A DNA stretch of 32,410 nt from Teichococcus deserti (GTDB lineage Bacteria; Pseudomonadota; Alphaproteobacteria; Acetobacterales; Acetobacteraceae): positions 1-32,410 of the forward strand of contig NZ_MLCO01000089.1 of the NCBI RefSeq assembly GCF_001982615.1, written 5' to 3'. The notes beneath the pieces are model-generated. The model was not told where the DNA came from, searched no databases, and saw nothing but the letters and a program-made list of their open reading frames with translations. Position numbers and translations under genes: made by a program. Of this stretch, positions 26,801-32,410 are shown piece by piece. Within the stretch, counting starts at the first letter, position 1, and every line of letters starts with the position of its first letter.

Positions 26801-27743
26801 GACGGTGACACTGCTCGGCGGCGACAGCCTCGAGGGCGCCCAGGCCATGGTCAGCCTGGCCGGGCTGATGGAGGACTTCGCCAGCATCCGCCTGCTGCTG
26901 CCCGACCTGCCGGCGCTGCGCGGCTTCGTCGCGCGCAGCGGCCTGGCCCGGGCCGCACATCTGCTCTGGCTGGCACCCGGCGAGGATCCCCGCCCGCTGC
27001 TGGCCGGCGAGGCCGTGGTGCTGCCGGCCGAGGCCAGCGCGGCCTTCGCCGCAGGCCTTGGCGACATCCCGCTGCTGACGCTGGTGCAGGAGGGCGAGGT
27101 CGCCCTGCTGCGCCCCGCCGGCACCCGCCACGGCATCGCCATCGGCGCGCTGCAGATCGCCGACTTCGACAGCCTGCCCGCCGGGACGGGCGTCGCTGCG
27201 CTGGAGGACGGGCCGGCCGGCGCCCGCATCGCCGTGCTGGCGCCCGATGAGGCGCAATATGACTGGGCCATGGCGCTGGCCGCCCGCAGCCGCGGCGGCG
27301 ACACCGGCCTGCTGGTCAGCCTGGCGGCCGACGGGTCCTATGCCGTGAGCCTGGCCAGCGGCGGCCACAGCCAGCCGCTGACGCTGGAGCCGGCGGCGCT
27401 GCTGGCGGCGCTGCGCGGCTGCCGCGCCCTGGCCCTGGCCGCACCCAGCGCGCGCGACCGCATGCTGAGCCTCAGCCTCGGCATCACCGCGCTGGCGGCC
27501 GAGGTGCCGGTGGTGGCGGTGGCCGACCCGACCTACCAGGCCTGGCTCGACAGCCGCAGCGTCTTCGCCACCCAGCATGACGATGCGCCGCGCTTCCTGG
27601 CCCGGCTGTCGCAGGTCATGGCCGATCCGAACGGCGCCGCCCGCGTCACCCGCCGCGGCCGCCGGCAATTCGAGCATCTGCATCGCCGCAAGGCCATGGA
27701 AGACCGGCTGAAGCTCGCCTTCGCCGTGACCCTCGGTCGCTAA
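23898..27743 (+). CDS. Multi-domain family 2 glycosyltransferase
   Basis: 1281 residues. The first 225 are of unclear type. Three accessory modules follow at about 226-318, 320-416 and 420-510, each with the G-W-A core in two of them (LVGWAVDRN, VTGWAVDHE) and HGLAWDAAD in the first. About 543-640 holds tandem repeats of the FDEAWYLLAHP / FNEAWYRREYG kind, ending in FNPRSW, a repeat often found in bacterial multi-domain glycosyltransferases. A GT-A family 2 domain spans about 727-960: PLVSIIMPTFNRG, IICDDGSTDKT, NGAIARNFGMKFSRGRYI, LDSDNLW with D814-S-D816, and VQDWDLMLKYG. The last 320 residues look like a degraded GT-B half without a recognisable donor-binding Glu motif. Probably transfers one sugar in surface-glycan assembly. 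Start: ATG 23898 with GGTGGA upstream. Confidence 0.88.
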   Translation: MSEVSLRAVHGFAKPALDFHQISPEFLQEPVAVSEKNYSNRADIIPDIHLESRAGDQPCRFHVETFQGEAWPAAGLRCAVSQPGSYVRFCLSFSLDGCDPGDVLHLRWLGRMRAGAMPVSARLMVCDGSKNGKKPAMPDLLRFDSEIAGQQRDLLLQLVAAEPGEKFHLVFEMQADSVVEVADLRLSRLGRRPLMSGKAPVRLKLLKDLTSLLPEAGPAEAAEERGVLLRDGLAVHGLAWDAADPEASVSLELVVDGAVNAIMLAEPISSDLGLEDSPPGSFSMTLPHNLSDGAEHSVAVRFAASGAALGQPLALRLDSAQEGLLQLDADGQLVGWAVDRNLAPAPVTVEILADGAVIAELLAELPHPVLTGPAYNDGRCGFRLPLPPALQDGHLHFVSARIKGGYQLAGGELPVRQVQGRYFLQVDPGRGDRVTGWAVDHEEPGRPVTLEIWLDGRSFGQLRADRPRADLGGQRHGFLFVLPQAEQVELRTAGGEPLAGFAVTADHAGARRWRLQSQAARPAVAEPAAASALDAFVAAGGKRLFDEAWYLLAHPQAAAALAAGQVVSAFDHWVTQGAARGLSPNAWFNEAWYRREYGVAAGSGFAQWLTEGAAEWRWPNPGFNPRSWAGAQGIGAENALAAVEAWLDSLARAPQAAPPAPPPSQARTYAALAQARSRKGLLYDSYIQRLLEDIGLADAERGRRLAADLGRHETELTQWLLDRPLDEEPLVSIIMPTFNRGFLIAEAIQSVLDQSWKNWELIICDDGSTDKTAFVVKGFDDPRIRFLTLEKSNGAIARNFGMKFSRGRYITFLDSDNLWHPLFIQASVAGLRHSGQAVVYSGYIDTEMKGARLGAAELKFTPFDYQALLRRNYIDLNTICMERAVFDLLGGFNEALGRVQDWDLMLKYGRLVTPLGMPITTAFYRRNVAWGQVTDLQAHTDFNAIVAQNALDRLGSPGSLLPEGSAPLTVTLLGGDSLEGAQAMVSLAGLMEDFASIRLLLPDLPALRGFVARSGLARAAHLLWLAPGEDPRPLLAGEAVVLPAEASAAFAAGLGDIPLLTLVQEGEVALLRPAGTRHGIAIGALQIADFDSLPAGTGVAALEDGPAGARIAVLAPDEAQYDWAMALAARSRGGDTGLLVSLAADGSYAVSLASGGHSQPLTLEPAALLAALRGCRALALAAPSARDRMLSLSLGITALAAEVPVVAVADPTYQAWLDSRSVFATQHDDAPRFLARLSQVMADPNGAARVTRRGRRQFEHLHRRKAMEDRLKLAFAVTLGR

Positions 27744-27755
27744 GGAACCGCCGTC

Positions 27756-29294
27756 ATGACCATCGATCAGGCCGATTTCCTGTCGCAGGCCGGGCTCGAT
27801 CCGGTGCTGGGCCATGTCGTCAGCGGCTGGGCCTCGCCGGACAGCACCGTCATGCTGCTGGACGCCGAGGGCGCGAAGCTTGCCACGGCGGTCGCCGACC
27901 GGCCGCGGCAGTTCATCCGCAACCCGCCGCTGAACGACCGCTGCGGCTTCCGCATCGCGCTGCCGGCCAGCCTGCTGGATGGCGCCGAGCACAGCCTGCG
28001 CGTCACCACCGCGACCGGCGAGGACCTGCCCGGCAGCCCCTTCCGCTTCCGCGCCACAGCCGCACGCGGCGGCATCGACCAAGTCGCCGACCAGCTGGTC
28101 GCCGGCTTCGTCGAGCCCGATCCGGCCGCCCCCGAGGCGCCGGTGAAGCTCGCCGCGGTGATGGGCGACGAGACGGTGGCCCTCGCCATCGCCCAGCCCG
28201 ACCCGGCCAACGCAGCGCGGCGCCGCTTCGTGCTGCTGCTGAACGGCGGCGAGCGCCCGGCCGGCCACCGCATCCTGCATGTCGGCATCATCGGCGCGGC
28301 GGGGCATCTCGAGGCCAGCCCCGCCATCCTGCCGCCGGCGGCGCCGGCCATCCTGCGGCTGCGGCCGCAGGACCGGCCGATCAGCATGGCGATCAAGATC
28401 TCGGCGCCGAACATCCGCGTCGCCAATGAATGGGGCGACTACCACTTCGCCCGCCAGCTGGGCGCGGCGCTGCAGAAGCGCGGCTGGGTGGTGCGTGTCG
28501 ACTGCCAGGACGAGTGGGAGCGGCGCGGCGACGACGTGGCCCTCGCGCTCCGCGGCCGGCATCGCTACCGGGTCGATCCGCAGGCGGTGAACCTGATGTG
28601 GCAGATCAGCCATCCGGACCGCGTCGCCGACGGCGAGATGGACGATTACGACCATATCTTCGTGGCCTCGGACATCTACGCCAAGATCCTGGCGCCGCAG
28701 ACCCGCGCGCCCGTCAGCGCGCTGCACCAGGCGACGGACGCCAGCGTCTTCCACCCGCCGGCGGAGCCGCTGCCGCTGGAGCAGACCCCGCTCTTCGTCG
28801 GCAACTCGCGGAAAGAGTATCGGACGCTGGTGAAGTGGTGCGTCGATGCGGGGATCGATGTCGCCGTCTTCGGCTCGCTCTGGGAGGGGGTAATCCCGGA
28901 GCGCTTCATCCGCGGCCGCTTCATCTCCAATGCCGAGCTGCACCAGTGGTACGGCTCCTGCGGCGTGCTGCTGAACGACCACTGGGACACGATGCGCGAC
29001 TTCGGCTTCCTGTCGAACCGGCTGTTCGACGCCTCGGCCGCCGGCGCCTTCATCATCACCGATGCGGTGCGCGGCCTGTCGGAGGTCTTCGGCGACGCCG
29101 TCGAGGTGGCGCGCGACGCCGACGAGCTGAAGCGCAAGATTTCCTACTATCTGGCGAACCCCGAGGCGCGGGCCGAGAAGGTGGCGCGGGCGCGCAGGAT
29201 CGTGCTGGACGGCCACACCTTCGACCACCGCGCCGAGACCATCGCGGCCGCCTATCACCGGCTGTCGGCGCAGCCGCGGCGCGCGGCGTCCTAG
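27756..29294 (+). CDS. GT4-like glycosyltransferase with two N-terminal accessory modules
   Basis: 512 residues. About 1-105 and 108-205 are accessory modules like those in the two larger enzymes (HVVSGWASPD with CGFRIALPASLLDGAEH, then LVAGFVEPDP). The rest is a GT-B protein: IRVANEWGDYHFARQLGAALQKRGW near 225-250, VNLMWQISHPDRV, HIFVASDIYAKIL and LFVGNSRKEYRTL. The C-terminal donor half has YGSCGVLLNDHWDTMRDFG, NRLFDASAAGAFIITD and EVFGDAVEV, the pattern of the CgeB/Glyco_trans_1_2 group. AAGGA overlaps the upstream TAA and lies 9 bases before the ATG, so it is coupled to the previous gene (12-base gap). Donor and acceptor are unknown. Confidence 0.88.
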   Translation: MTIDQADFLSQAGLDPVLGHVVSGWASPDSTVMLLDAEGAKLATAVADRPRQFIRNPPLNDRCGFRIALPASLLDGAEHSLRVTTATGEDLPGSPFRFRATAARGGIDQVADQLVAGFVEPDPAAPEAPVKLAAVMGDETVALAIAQPDPANAARRRFVLLLNGGERPAGHRILHVGIIGAAGHLEASPAILPPAAPAILRLRPQDRPISMAIKISAPNIRVANEWGDYHFARQLGAALQKRGWVVRVDCQDEWERRGDDVALALRGRHRYRVDPQAVNLMWQISHPDRVADGEMDDYDHIFVASDIYAKILAPQTRAPVSALHQATDASVFHPPAEPLPLEQTPLFVGNSRKEYRTLVKWCVDAGIDVAVFGSLWEGVIPERFIRGRFISNAELHQWYGSCGVLLNDHWDTMRDFGFLSNRLFDASAAGAFIITDAVRGLSEVFGDAVEVARDADELKRKISYYLANPEARAEKVARARRIVLDGHTFDHRAETIAAAYHRLSAQPRRAAS

Positions 29295-29304
29295 TCGCGA
29301 CGAG

Positions 29305-29328
29305 AAGGGGGCCGGTCGGCCCCCTTTT
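29305..29328 (+). terminator. Terminator of the glycosyltransferase pair
   Basis: GGGGGCC (29307-29313) pairs with GGCCCCC (29318-29324) around GGTC, followed by four T; AA/TT pairing extends the stem. It sits between convergent genes and overlaps the last codons region of the LysR gene. It could work weakly in the other direction too. Confidence 0.85.
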
Positions 29329-30224
29329 CAATGGCGCAGCGCGGCCAGGTTCTCGGCCAGCCAGCGCGCCAGCAGGAAGGAACCTTCAGGCAGGCGGCGG
29401 CCGGCGCGGTGCAGCAGATGCGCGCTGGCCTCGGCCAGCACCGGGTCGGCCAGCGGGATGGCGCGCAGCCGGCCGGCGGCCAGCTCGCCGCTGGCGGCGA
29501 ATTCCGGCAGGAAGGTCACCCCCATCCCGGCCAGCACGAAGCGGCGCAGCAGCTCGACCGAGCCGGTCTCGAGCCGCGGCGTCAGGCGGAAGCCGCCATC
29601 GGCCTCGGCGCGCGCCAGCAGATGGCGGATGCCATGGCCGGTGGAGAGCAGCGCCGCCGGCTCGGCGGCCAGCTCGGCCAGGTGCAAGGGGCCGCCGCGA
29701 TGCGGATGGTCGGGCGGGACCAGCGCCACCAGCGGCTGGCGCGCCCGCGCCGCGCTCTGCAGCAGCGGATGCGCCGGCGGGTTGTAGGCGAGGCCCAGCT
29801 CGGCCTCGCCTTCGGCCACGGCGGCCTGGATGCGGTCGGTGCCGCCCGGGACGATGACGAAGCGCAGCCCCGGATGCTGGGCGGAAAACCCGGCCAGCCC
29901 GCGCTCCAGCAGATCCGCCAGGAAACCGTCGCCGCAACAGAGGCGGATGGTGCCTTCCAGACCGCCGCGCAGCCGGCGCAGGTGGTCGCGCAGCGCCGCC
30001 GCCTCGTCCTCCTGGCGCTGGGCGTGGAGCGCGACGGCCTGGCCGGCCTCGGTCGGCTGCACGCCGCGCGGCAGGCGTTCCAGCAGGGGCTGGCCGGCCC
30101 CGGCCTCGAGCTCGGCCACCTGGCGGCTGACCGCGGAGGGCGCCACATGCAGCGCCGCGGCAGCGGCCCGGATCGAGCCGGCCCGCACCACGGCCAGGAA
30201 ATAGCGCAGCGCCCTGTCGTTCAT
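29328..30224 (-). CDS. LysR-family transcriptional regulator
   Basis: 298 residues. The N-terminal winged helix-turn-helix is typical: MNDRALRYFLAVVRAGSIRAAAAAL, then HVAPSAVSRQVAELEAGAGQPLLERLPRGVQPTEAG. The effector-binding part (about 90-298) contains IRLCCGDGFLADLLERGL and FVIVPGGTDRIQAAVAEGEAELGLAYNPP, with the FLPEFAASGELAAGRL segment near the end. The start at 30224 puts the helix-turn-helix at the usual place. An in-frame codon at 30275 would add 17 Arg/Pro-rich residues with no ribosome site. It is divergent from the SRPBCC gene 77 bases away, the classic layout for a LysR regulator and its target. Confidence 0.93.
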   Translation of the reverse strand: MNDRALRYFLAVVRAGSIRAAAAALHVAPSAVSRQVAELEAGAGQPLLERLPRGVQPTEAGQAVALHAQRQEDEAAALRDHLRRLRGGLEGTIRLCCGDGFLADLLERGLAGFSAQHPGLRFVIVPGGTDRIQAAVAEGEAELGLAYNPPAHPLLQSAARARQPLVALVPPDHPHRGGPLHLAELAAEPAALLSTGHGIRHLLARAEADGGFRLTPRLETGSVELLRRFVLAGMGVTFLPEFAASGELAAGRLRAIPLADPVLAEASAHLLHRAGRRLPEGSFLLARWLAENLAALRH

Positions 30225-30301
30225 GCGGCGGCATTCTGGCCTCCGGCACGGTCGGGGGCGACCCCCGGCAACCAAGAACCGGCAAAAACGTTGGCTCGGG
30301 C

Positions 30302-30730
30302 ATGGAGCAGCAGATCACCATCGCCCGTCCCGCCGCCACGGTCTTCGCCTATCTGGCGGATCCCAAGAACCTGCAGGTGTGGCTGCCGCAGCTGCGCCGC
30401 GACGAGACCGCCCTGCCCCGCGAGGGGCTGGAGGGCGACGCCGCCGCCGGCCGGCTGCGCTGGTCCTTCGACCCCGCCGGCGAATGGCGGGTCGAGGAGC
30501 ATGGCAAGCTGACCGTGCTGCGCCTGGTGATCACCGCCAGCGGCGCCCGGCCTAACGACCCGACCGAGCGCGAGACCCCGGCCCAGGCCCTGGCGCATGG
30601 CATGGAGGCCGCGCTGCAGAGCCTGAAGTCGCATCTGGAGCAAGCCGATGGCGGCGATCCGGAGCTGCGCATGCCGGATGCCGACCACCGGGTCTATGGC
30701 CACAAGGCGGTGCCCGAGCAGGATCGCTGA
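30302..30730 (+). CDS. SRPBCC-fold (START-like) protein
   Basis: 142 residues. It begins like a polyketide-cyclase/START-type protein: EQQITIARPAATVFAYLADPKNLQVWLPQL, where the F-x-Y-L-x-D-x-x-N-L-x-x-W pattern is the conserved first strand and helix of the SRPBCC fold. The middle has LRWSFDPAGEWRVEEHGKLTVLRLVI, and the C-terminal helix is EAALQSLKSHLEQ. Such proteins bind hydrophobic ligands; no ligand can be told from sequence. It is divergent from the LysR gene and convergent with the NYN gene (17-base gap). Confidence 0.82.
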   Translation: MEQQITIARPAATVFAYLADPKNLQVWLPQLRRDETALPREGLEGDAAAGRLRWSFDPAGEWRVEEHGKLTVLRLVITASGARPNDPTERETPAQALAHGMEAALQSLKSHLEQADGGDPELRMPDADHRVYGHKAVPEQDR

Positions 30731-30747
30731 ACGGCGCGCTCGTCAGT

Positions 30748-31317
30748 TCACAGGGACAGATCCTCGACGAAGGGGTCGAGCGGCTGGAAGCGGCTGGCGG
30801 CCTCGCGCAGCTCGCGGCTGGCATGGGCCCAATAGGCCAGGGTCACGTCGAAGCCATCGGCCACCAGCTGCTGCACCGCGGGCAGATAATCGCCGTCGCC
30901 GGCGACCAGGGTGATGCGGTCCAGCCCCGGCCGGGCGTCGCGATAGGCGTCGCGGCAGAGCCGGGCGACCAGGCTGGTATCGACCTGCTTCTCGCGGCCG
31001 GCAAAGCCGCGCTCCACCACCGTCACCTCGAAGCCGGCGCCCTCGGCATGGTGCCAGAGCGCGGCATTGCTGGCGGTGATGCTGCCGAAGAGCATGGCCC
31101 GCACCGGGTGCTCCAGCCACTGCAGCAGCGCCATCAGACGGTTGAGGTCGAGGCGGTAGTGCAGATCCGTCACGCGGCGGTCGCGCGCATCGGCCAGGCT
31201 GCGCGCCAGCCCATGGCTGACGGCACTGACCTTCTGAGCCTCGATGAAAAGGTTGCTGCAATCGACATAGGCCAGATGCACGAGGGGCGAGGCTTCCCTG
31301 CTGCTGCGATCGCCCAC
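30748..31317 (-). CDS. NYN-domain (LabA/DUF88-like, PIN-fold) putative ribonuclease
   Basis: 189 residues. The three acidic motifs of NYN domains are present: AYVDCSNLFIEAQ (Asp19, Asn22), KQVDTSLVARLCRDA (Lys110, Asp113, Asp123) and ITLVAGDGDYLPAVQ (Asp141, Asp143). These residues are expected to bind the metal ion for RNA cleavage. The start is a GTG at 31317. A second GTG 12 codons later, preceded by GGGAAG, is an alternative. It lies downstream of ccdAB on the same strand with a 97-base gap. Any link to the toxin-antitoxin pair is unproven. Confidence 0.85.
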   Translation of the reverse strand: MGDRSSREASPLVHLAYVDCSNLFIEAQKVSAVSHGLARSLADARDRRVTDLHYRLDLNRLMALLQWLEHPVRAMLFGSITASNAALWHHAEGAGFEVTVVERGFAGREKQVDTSLVARLCRDAYRDARPGLDRITLVAGDGDYLPAVQQLVADGFDVTLAYWAHASRELREAASRFQPLDPFVEDLSL

Positions 31318-31414
31318 CTTAGGCGCGTTCCGGGACGGTATGCGACCTTGGCCATGGTCTCGGGGACCGTCGTGTTGCGGGCCGCGGTGTTCGGGGCCGC
31401 GGCATCAGGCCGGA

Positions 31415-31729
31415 TCAGGCCTGGCTGAGCAGCTCGTCGACGGCGCGCAGCAGGGCGGCGCGATCGGCCTCGTCCTCGATCCGGCCGACCGGGGCGCCAA
31501 GCCGGGCCAGCGGGACGGTCGCCAGGTCGAAGGGATTGGCCACCAGCCGGCGGCCGGCGACGGTCAGGCGTGGGGTGAGCCAATGCTCCTCCGCCGCGAA
31601 GGCACTGGCTTCGACGAGGGGAATGACCAGCCGGCCGGCGGCGCGCTCCAGCCGGGTCGATTGCAGCGAGACGACAAAGGGGATGGCCGCGCGCTGGCCG
31701 GGATTCCGGAAGATGTCGAACTGCGGCAC
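31415..31729 (-). CDS. ccdB: CcdB-family toxin
   Basis: 104 residues, read from a GTG at 31729 placed one base after the ccdA stop. Family features: PQFDIFRNPG at the start, PFVVSLQST, RLVIPLVEASAF (matching the MVIPLASARL region of F-plasmid CcdB), LTPRLTVAGRRLVANPFDLATVPLARLG, and a short C-terminal helix. CcdB poisons DNA gyrase. The F-plasmid toxin ends in Trp-Gly-Ile, which is absent here (ending LLSQA), so gyrase poisoning in this homologue is uncertain. The gene order antitoxin-toxin is the standard one. Confidence 0.88.
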   Translation of the reverse strand: MPQFDIFRNPGQRAAIPFVVSLQSTRLERAAGRLVIPLVEASAFAAEEHWLTPRLTVAGRRLVANPFDLATVPLARLGAPVGRIEDEADRAALLRAVDELLSQA

Positions 31730-31730
31730 G

Positions 31731-31976
31731 TCAGAGGTTCGAGAATTCGTCGGACAGGAAGCCGTTTGCCGCCTGGAAGCGGTTGGCGCCGTCGACGACG
31801 CGGTCGATGGCGGCATCCTCGGCGCGGCGACGGGCGCGCTCCTGCTCCACATAGGCGGCAAGCAGTTCTTCCAAGGTGCCGCTGACATTGCGCGTATAGG
31901 CCCGCGCCTGGGTCAGCAGGTCGGCATTGATGGTGACATTGATGGCGCGCTTGGGCGCGTTGCGGTCATAGCCCAT
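31731..31976 (-). CDS. ccdA: CcdA-family antitoxin
   Basis: 81 residues from the ATG at 31976. KRAINVTINADLLTQARAYTRNVSGTLEELL is a ribbon-helix-helix DNA-binding domain. The tail NRFQAANGFLSDEFSNL matches the CcdB-binding end of CcdA (N-G-x-x-x-D-E). It should neutralise the toxin and repress its own operon. An ATG at 32000 is an alternative start; neither has a good ribosome site. Its stop is one base from the ccdB start. Confidence 0.88.
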   Translation of the reverse strand: MGYDRNAPKRAINVTINADLLTQARAYTRNVSGTLEELLAAYVEQERARRRAEDAAIDRVVDGANRFQAANGFLSDEFSNL

Positions 31977-32186
31977 GGGAGGGGTCCATGTGGATGCCAT
32001 GGGGATGAGGGTAGCGCGGGTGAAGGCAGGAAGTCGAGGATCGCAGCCGATCGGCGGTGAGGAGTTGCAAGAACCTCGGAAGCCTTTCCACGGGTGACGC
32101 AATCGGCCGGACAGCCGGAGTGTGGCGCCACAGCGCTTGGGGCCATCTGACAGCCACTCCAGCCGGATCAGCAGCATATAGCGCAC

Positions 32187-32203
32187 GATAACCTTTTATT
32201 ATC
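32187..32203. promoter_or_regulatory. GATAA-N7-TTATC dyad, candidate operator
   Basis: Two perfect 5-base inverted arms (32187-32191 and 32199-32203) with an AT-rich centre stand out in an otherwise GC-rich area, about 210 bases upstream of ccdA. It could be a regulator site for either flanking unit. Confidence 0.3.
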
Positions 32204-32301
32204 AGGTGTTCCAGTCGGTGGCCTGTCATCGCCACTTTTTACCATCTCTTCACCCTCCTTGCCGACAATCCACCCGCCATCCGCCACCCCGAAAATCCCG
32301 C

Positions 32302-32329
32302 TTGTTCTCCGTTGTTTTTCGCATAGATT
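32302..32329 (+). promoter_or_regulatory. Weak candidate promoter near the right edge
   Basis: TTGTTC (32302-32307) and TAGATT (32324-32329) are 16 bases apart. They match consensus at 3 and 4 of 6 positions in an AT-rich pocket just before a possible gene start. Confidence 0.25.
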
Positions 32330-32344
32330 GGCACCTCCGTTCCC

Positions 32345-32410
32345 ATGAACCGCCAGCAGAAGGCTGCGCATCCCATGGCCGAGCCCCTTCTTCCCCCCGC
32401 GCCCCCGCAG
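32345..32410 (+). CDS. Possible start of a gene running off the right edge
   Basis: An ATG at 32345 opens 22 codons with no stop before the window ends. An in-frame ATG at 32375 has AGAAGG 11 bases upstream and may be the real start, giving MAEPLLPPAPPQ. Too short to assign any function. Confidence 0.3.
   Translation, partial: MNRQQKAAHPMAEPLLPPAPPQ

Larger units (their letters stand above)
31977..32344. other. Intergenic region between ccdA and the right edge
   Basis: No convincing gene is seen in these 368 bases. It probably contains the ccdAB promoter and the promoter of a gene leaving the window to the right. Base composition drops in GC from about 32180 on. Confidence 0.5.

Noticed and set aside
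25704-29258. Minus-strand open frame of about 1180 codons opposite the two glycosyltransferases
   Set aside because: Same GC shadow effect. It spans the junction of two real genes and has no recognisable motif.

Overview
This looks like a chromosomal segment of a very GC-rich alphaproteobacterium, most likely an acetic-acid-bacteria relative such as a Roseomonas-like Acetobacteraceae. The reasons are strong G/C third-position bias in every convincing gene, the flgF-flgG-flgA-flgH order typical of Alphaproteobacteria, and the style of the multi-domain glycosyltransferases. This placement is inference from gene style and base composition; no marker gene such as rRNA is present.

Layout. (1) 1-4960, plus strand: the end of a helical-repeat protein, then flgF, flgG, flgA and flgH, which make the distal rod, the P-ring chaperone and the L-ring. 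The first 160 bases contain a perfect 50-bp inverted repeat that begins at base 1 and may be an assembly artefact. (2) 4954-5508, minus: a small two-helix membrane protein. (3) 5792-10634, plus: a tightly coupled sugar-nucleotide operon, rfbC-rfbB-rfbD-rfbA-ugd, giving dTDP-L-rhamnose and UDP-glucuronate. It is followed at 10683-14258 by a 1191-residue two-catalytic-domain (GT2 + GT4) glycosyltransferase. (4) 14265-15929, minus: an AlgX/AlgJ-like SGNH protein and a GT29 (sialyltransferase-fold) protein in one transcription unit with a good candidate promoter. (5) 16430-23683, plus: a cysteine-free 2417-residue RTX protein built from four copies of a 285-residue module, an internal right-handed beta-helix domain, more RTX repeats and a serralysin-type C-terminal secretion signal. 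A clear terminator follows. (6) 23898-29294, plus: two further glycosyltransferases, again with accessory beta-sandwich-like modules, ending in a terminator. (7) 29328-32410: a LysR regulator divergent from an SRPBCC protein, a NYN-domain putative nuclease, a CcdA/CcdB toxin-antitoxin pair, and a possible gene start at the right edge.

How it may work together (inference): regions 3-6 read as one surface-glycan island beside flagellar genes. The operon supplies activated rhamnose and glucuronic acid. Three large glycosyltransferases plus a GT29 enzyme assemble a glycan, and the AlgX-like protein could acylate it. The giant type-I-secreted RTX/beta-helix protein in the middle is either the glycosylated surface protein, an adhesin, or an enzyme acting on that glycan. 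No type I secretion transporter, flippase or polymerase is in the window, so the export route is not shown.
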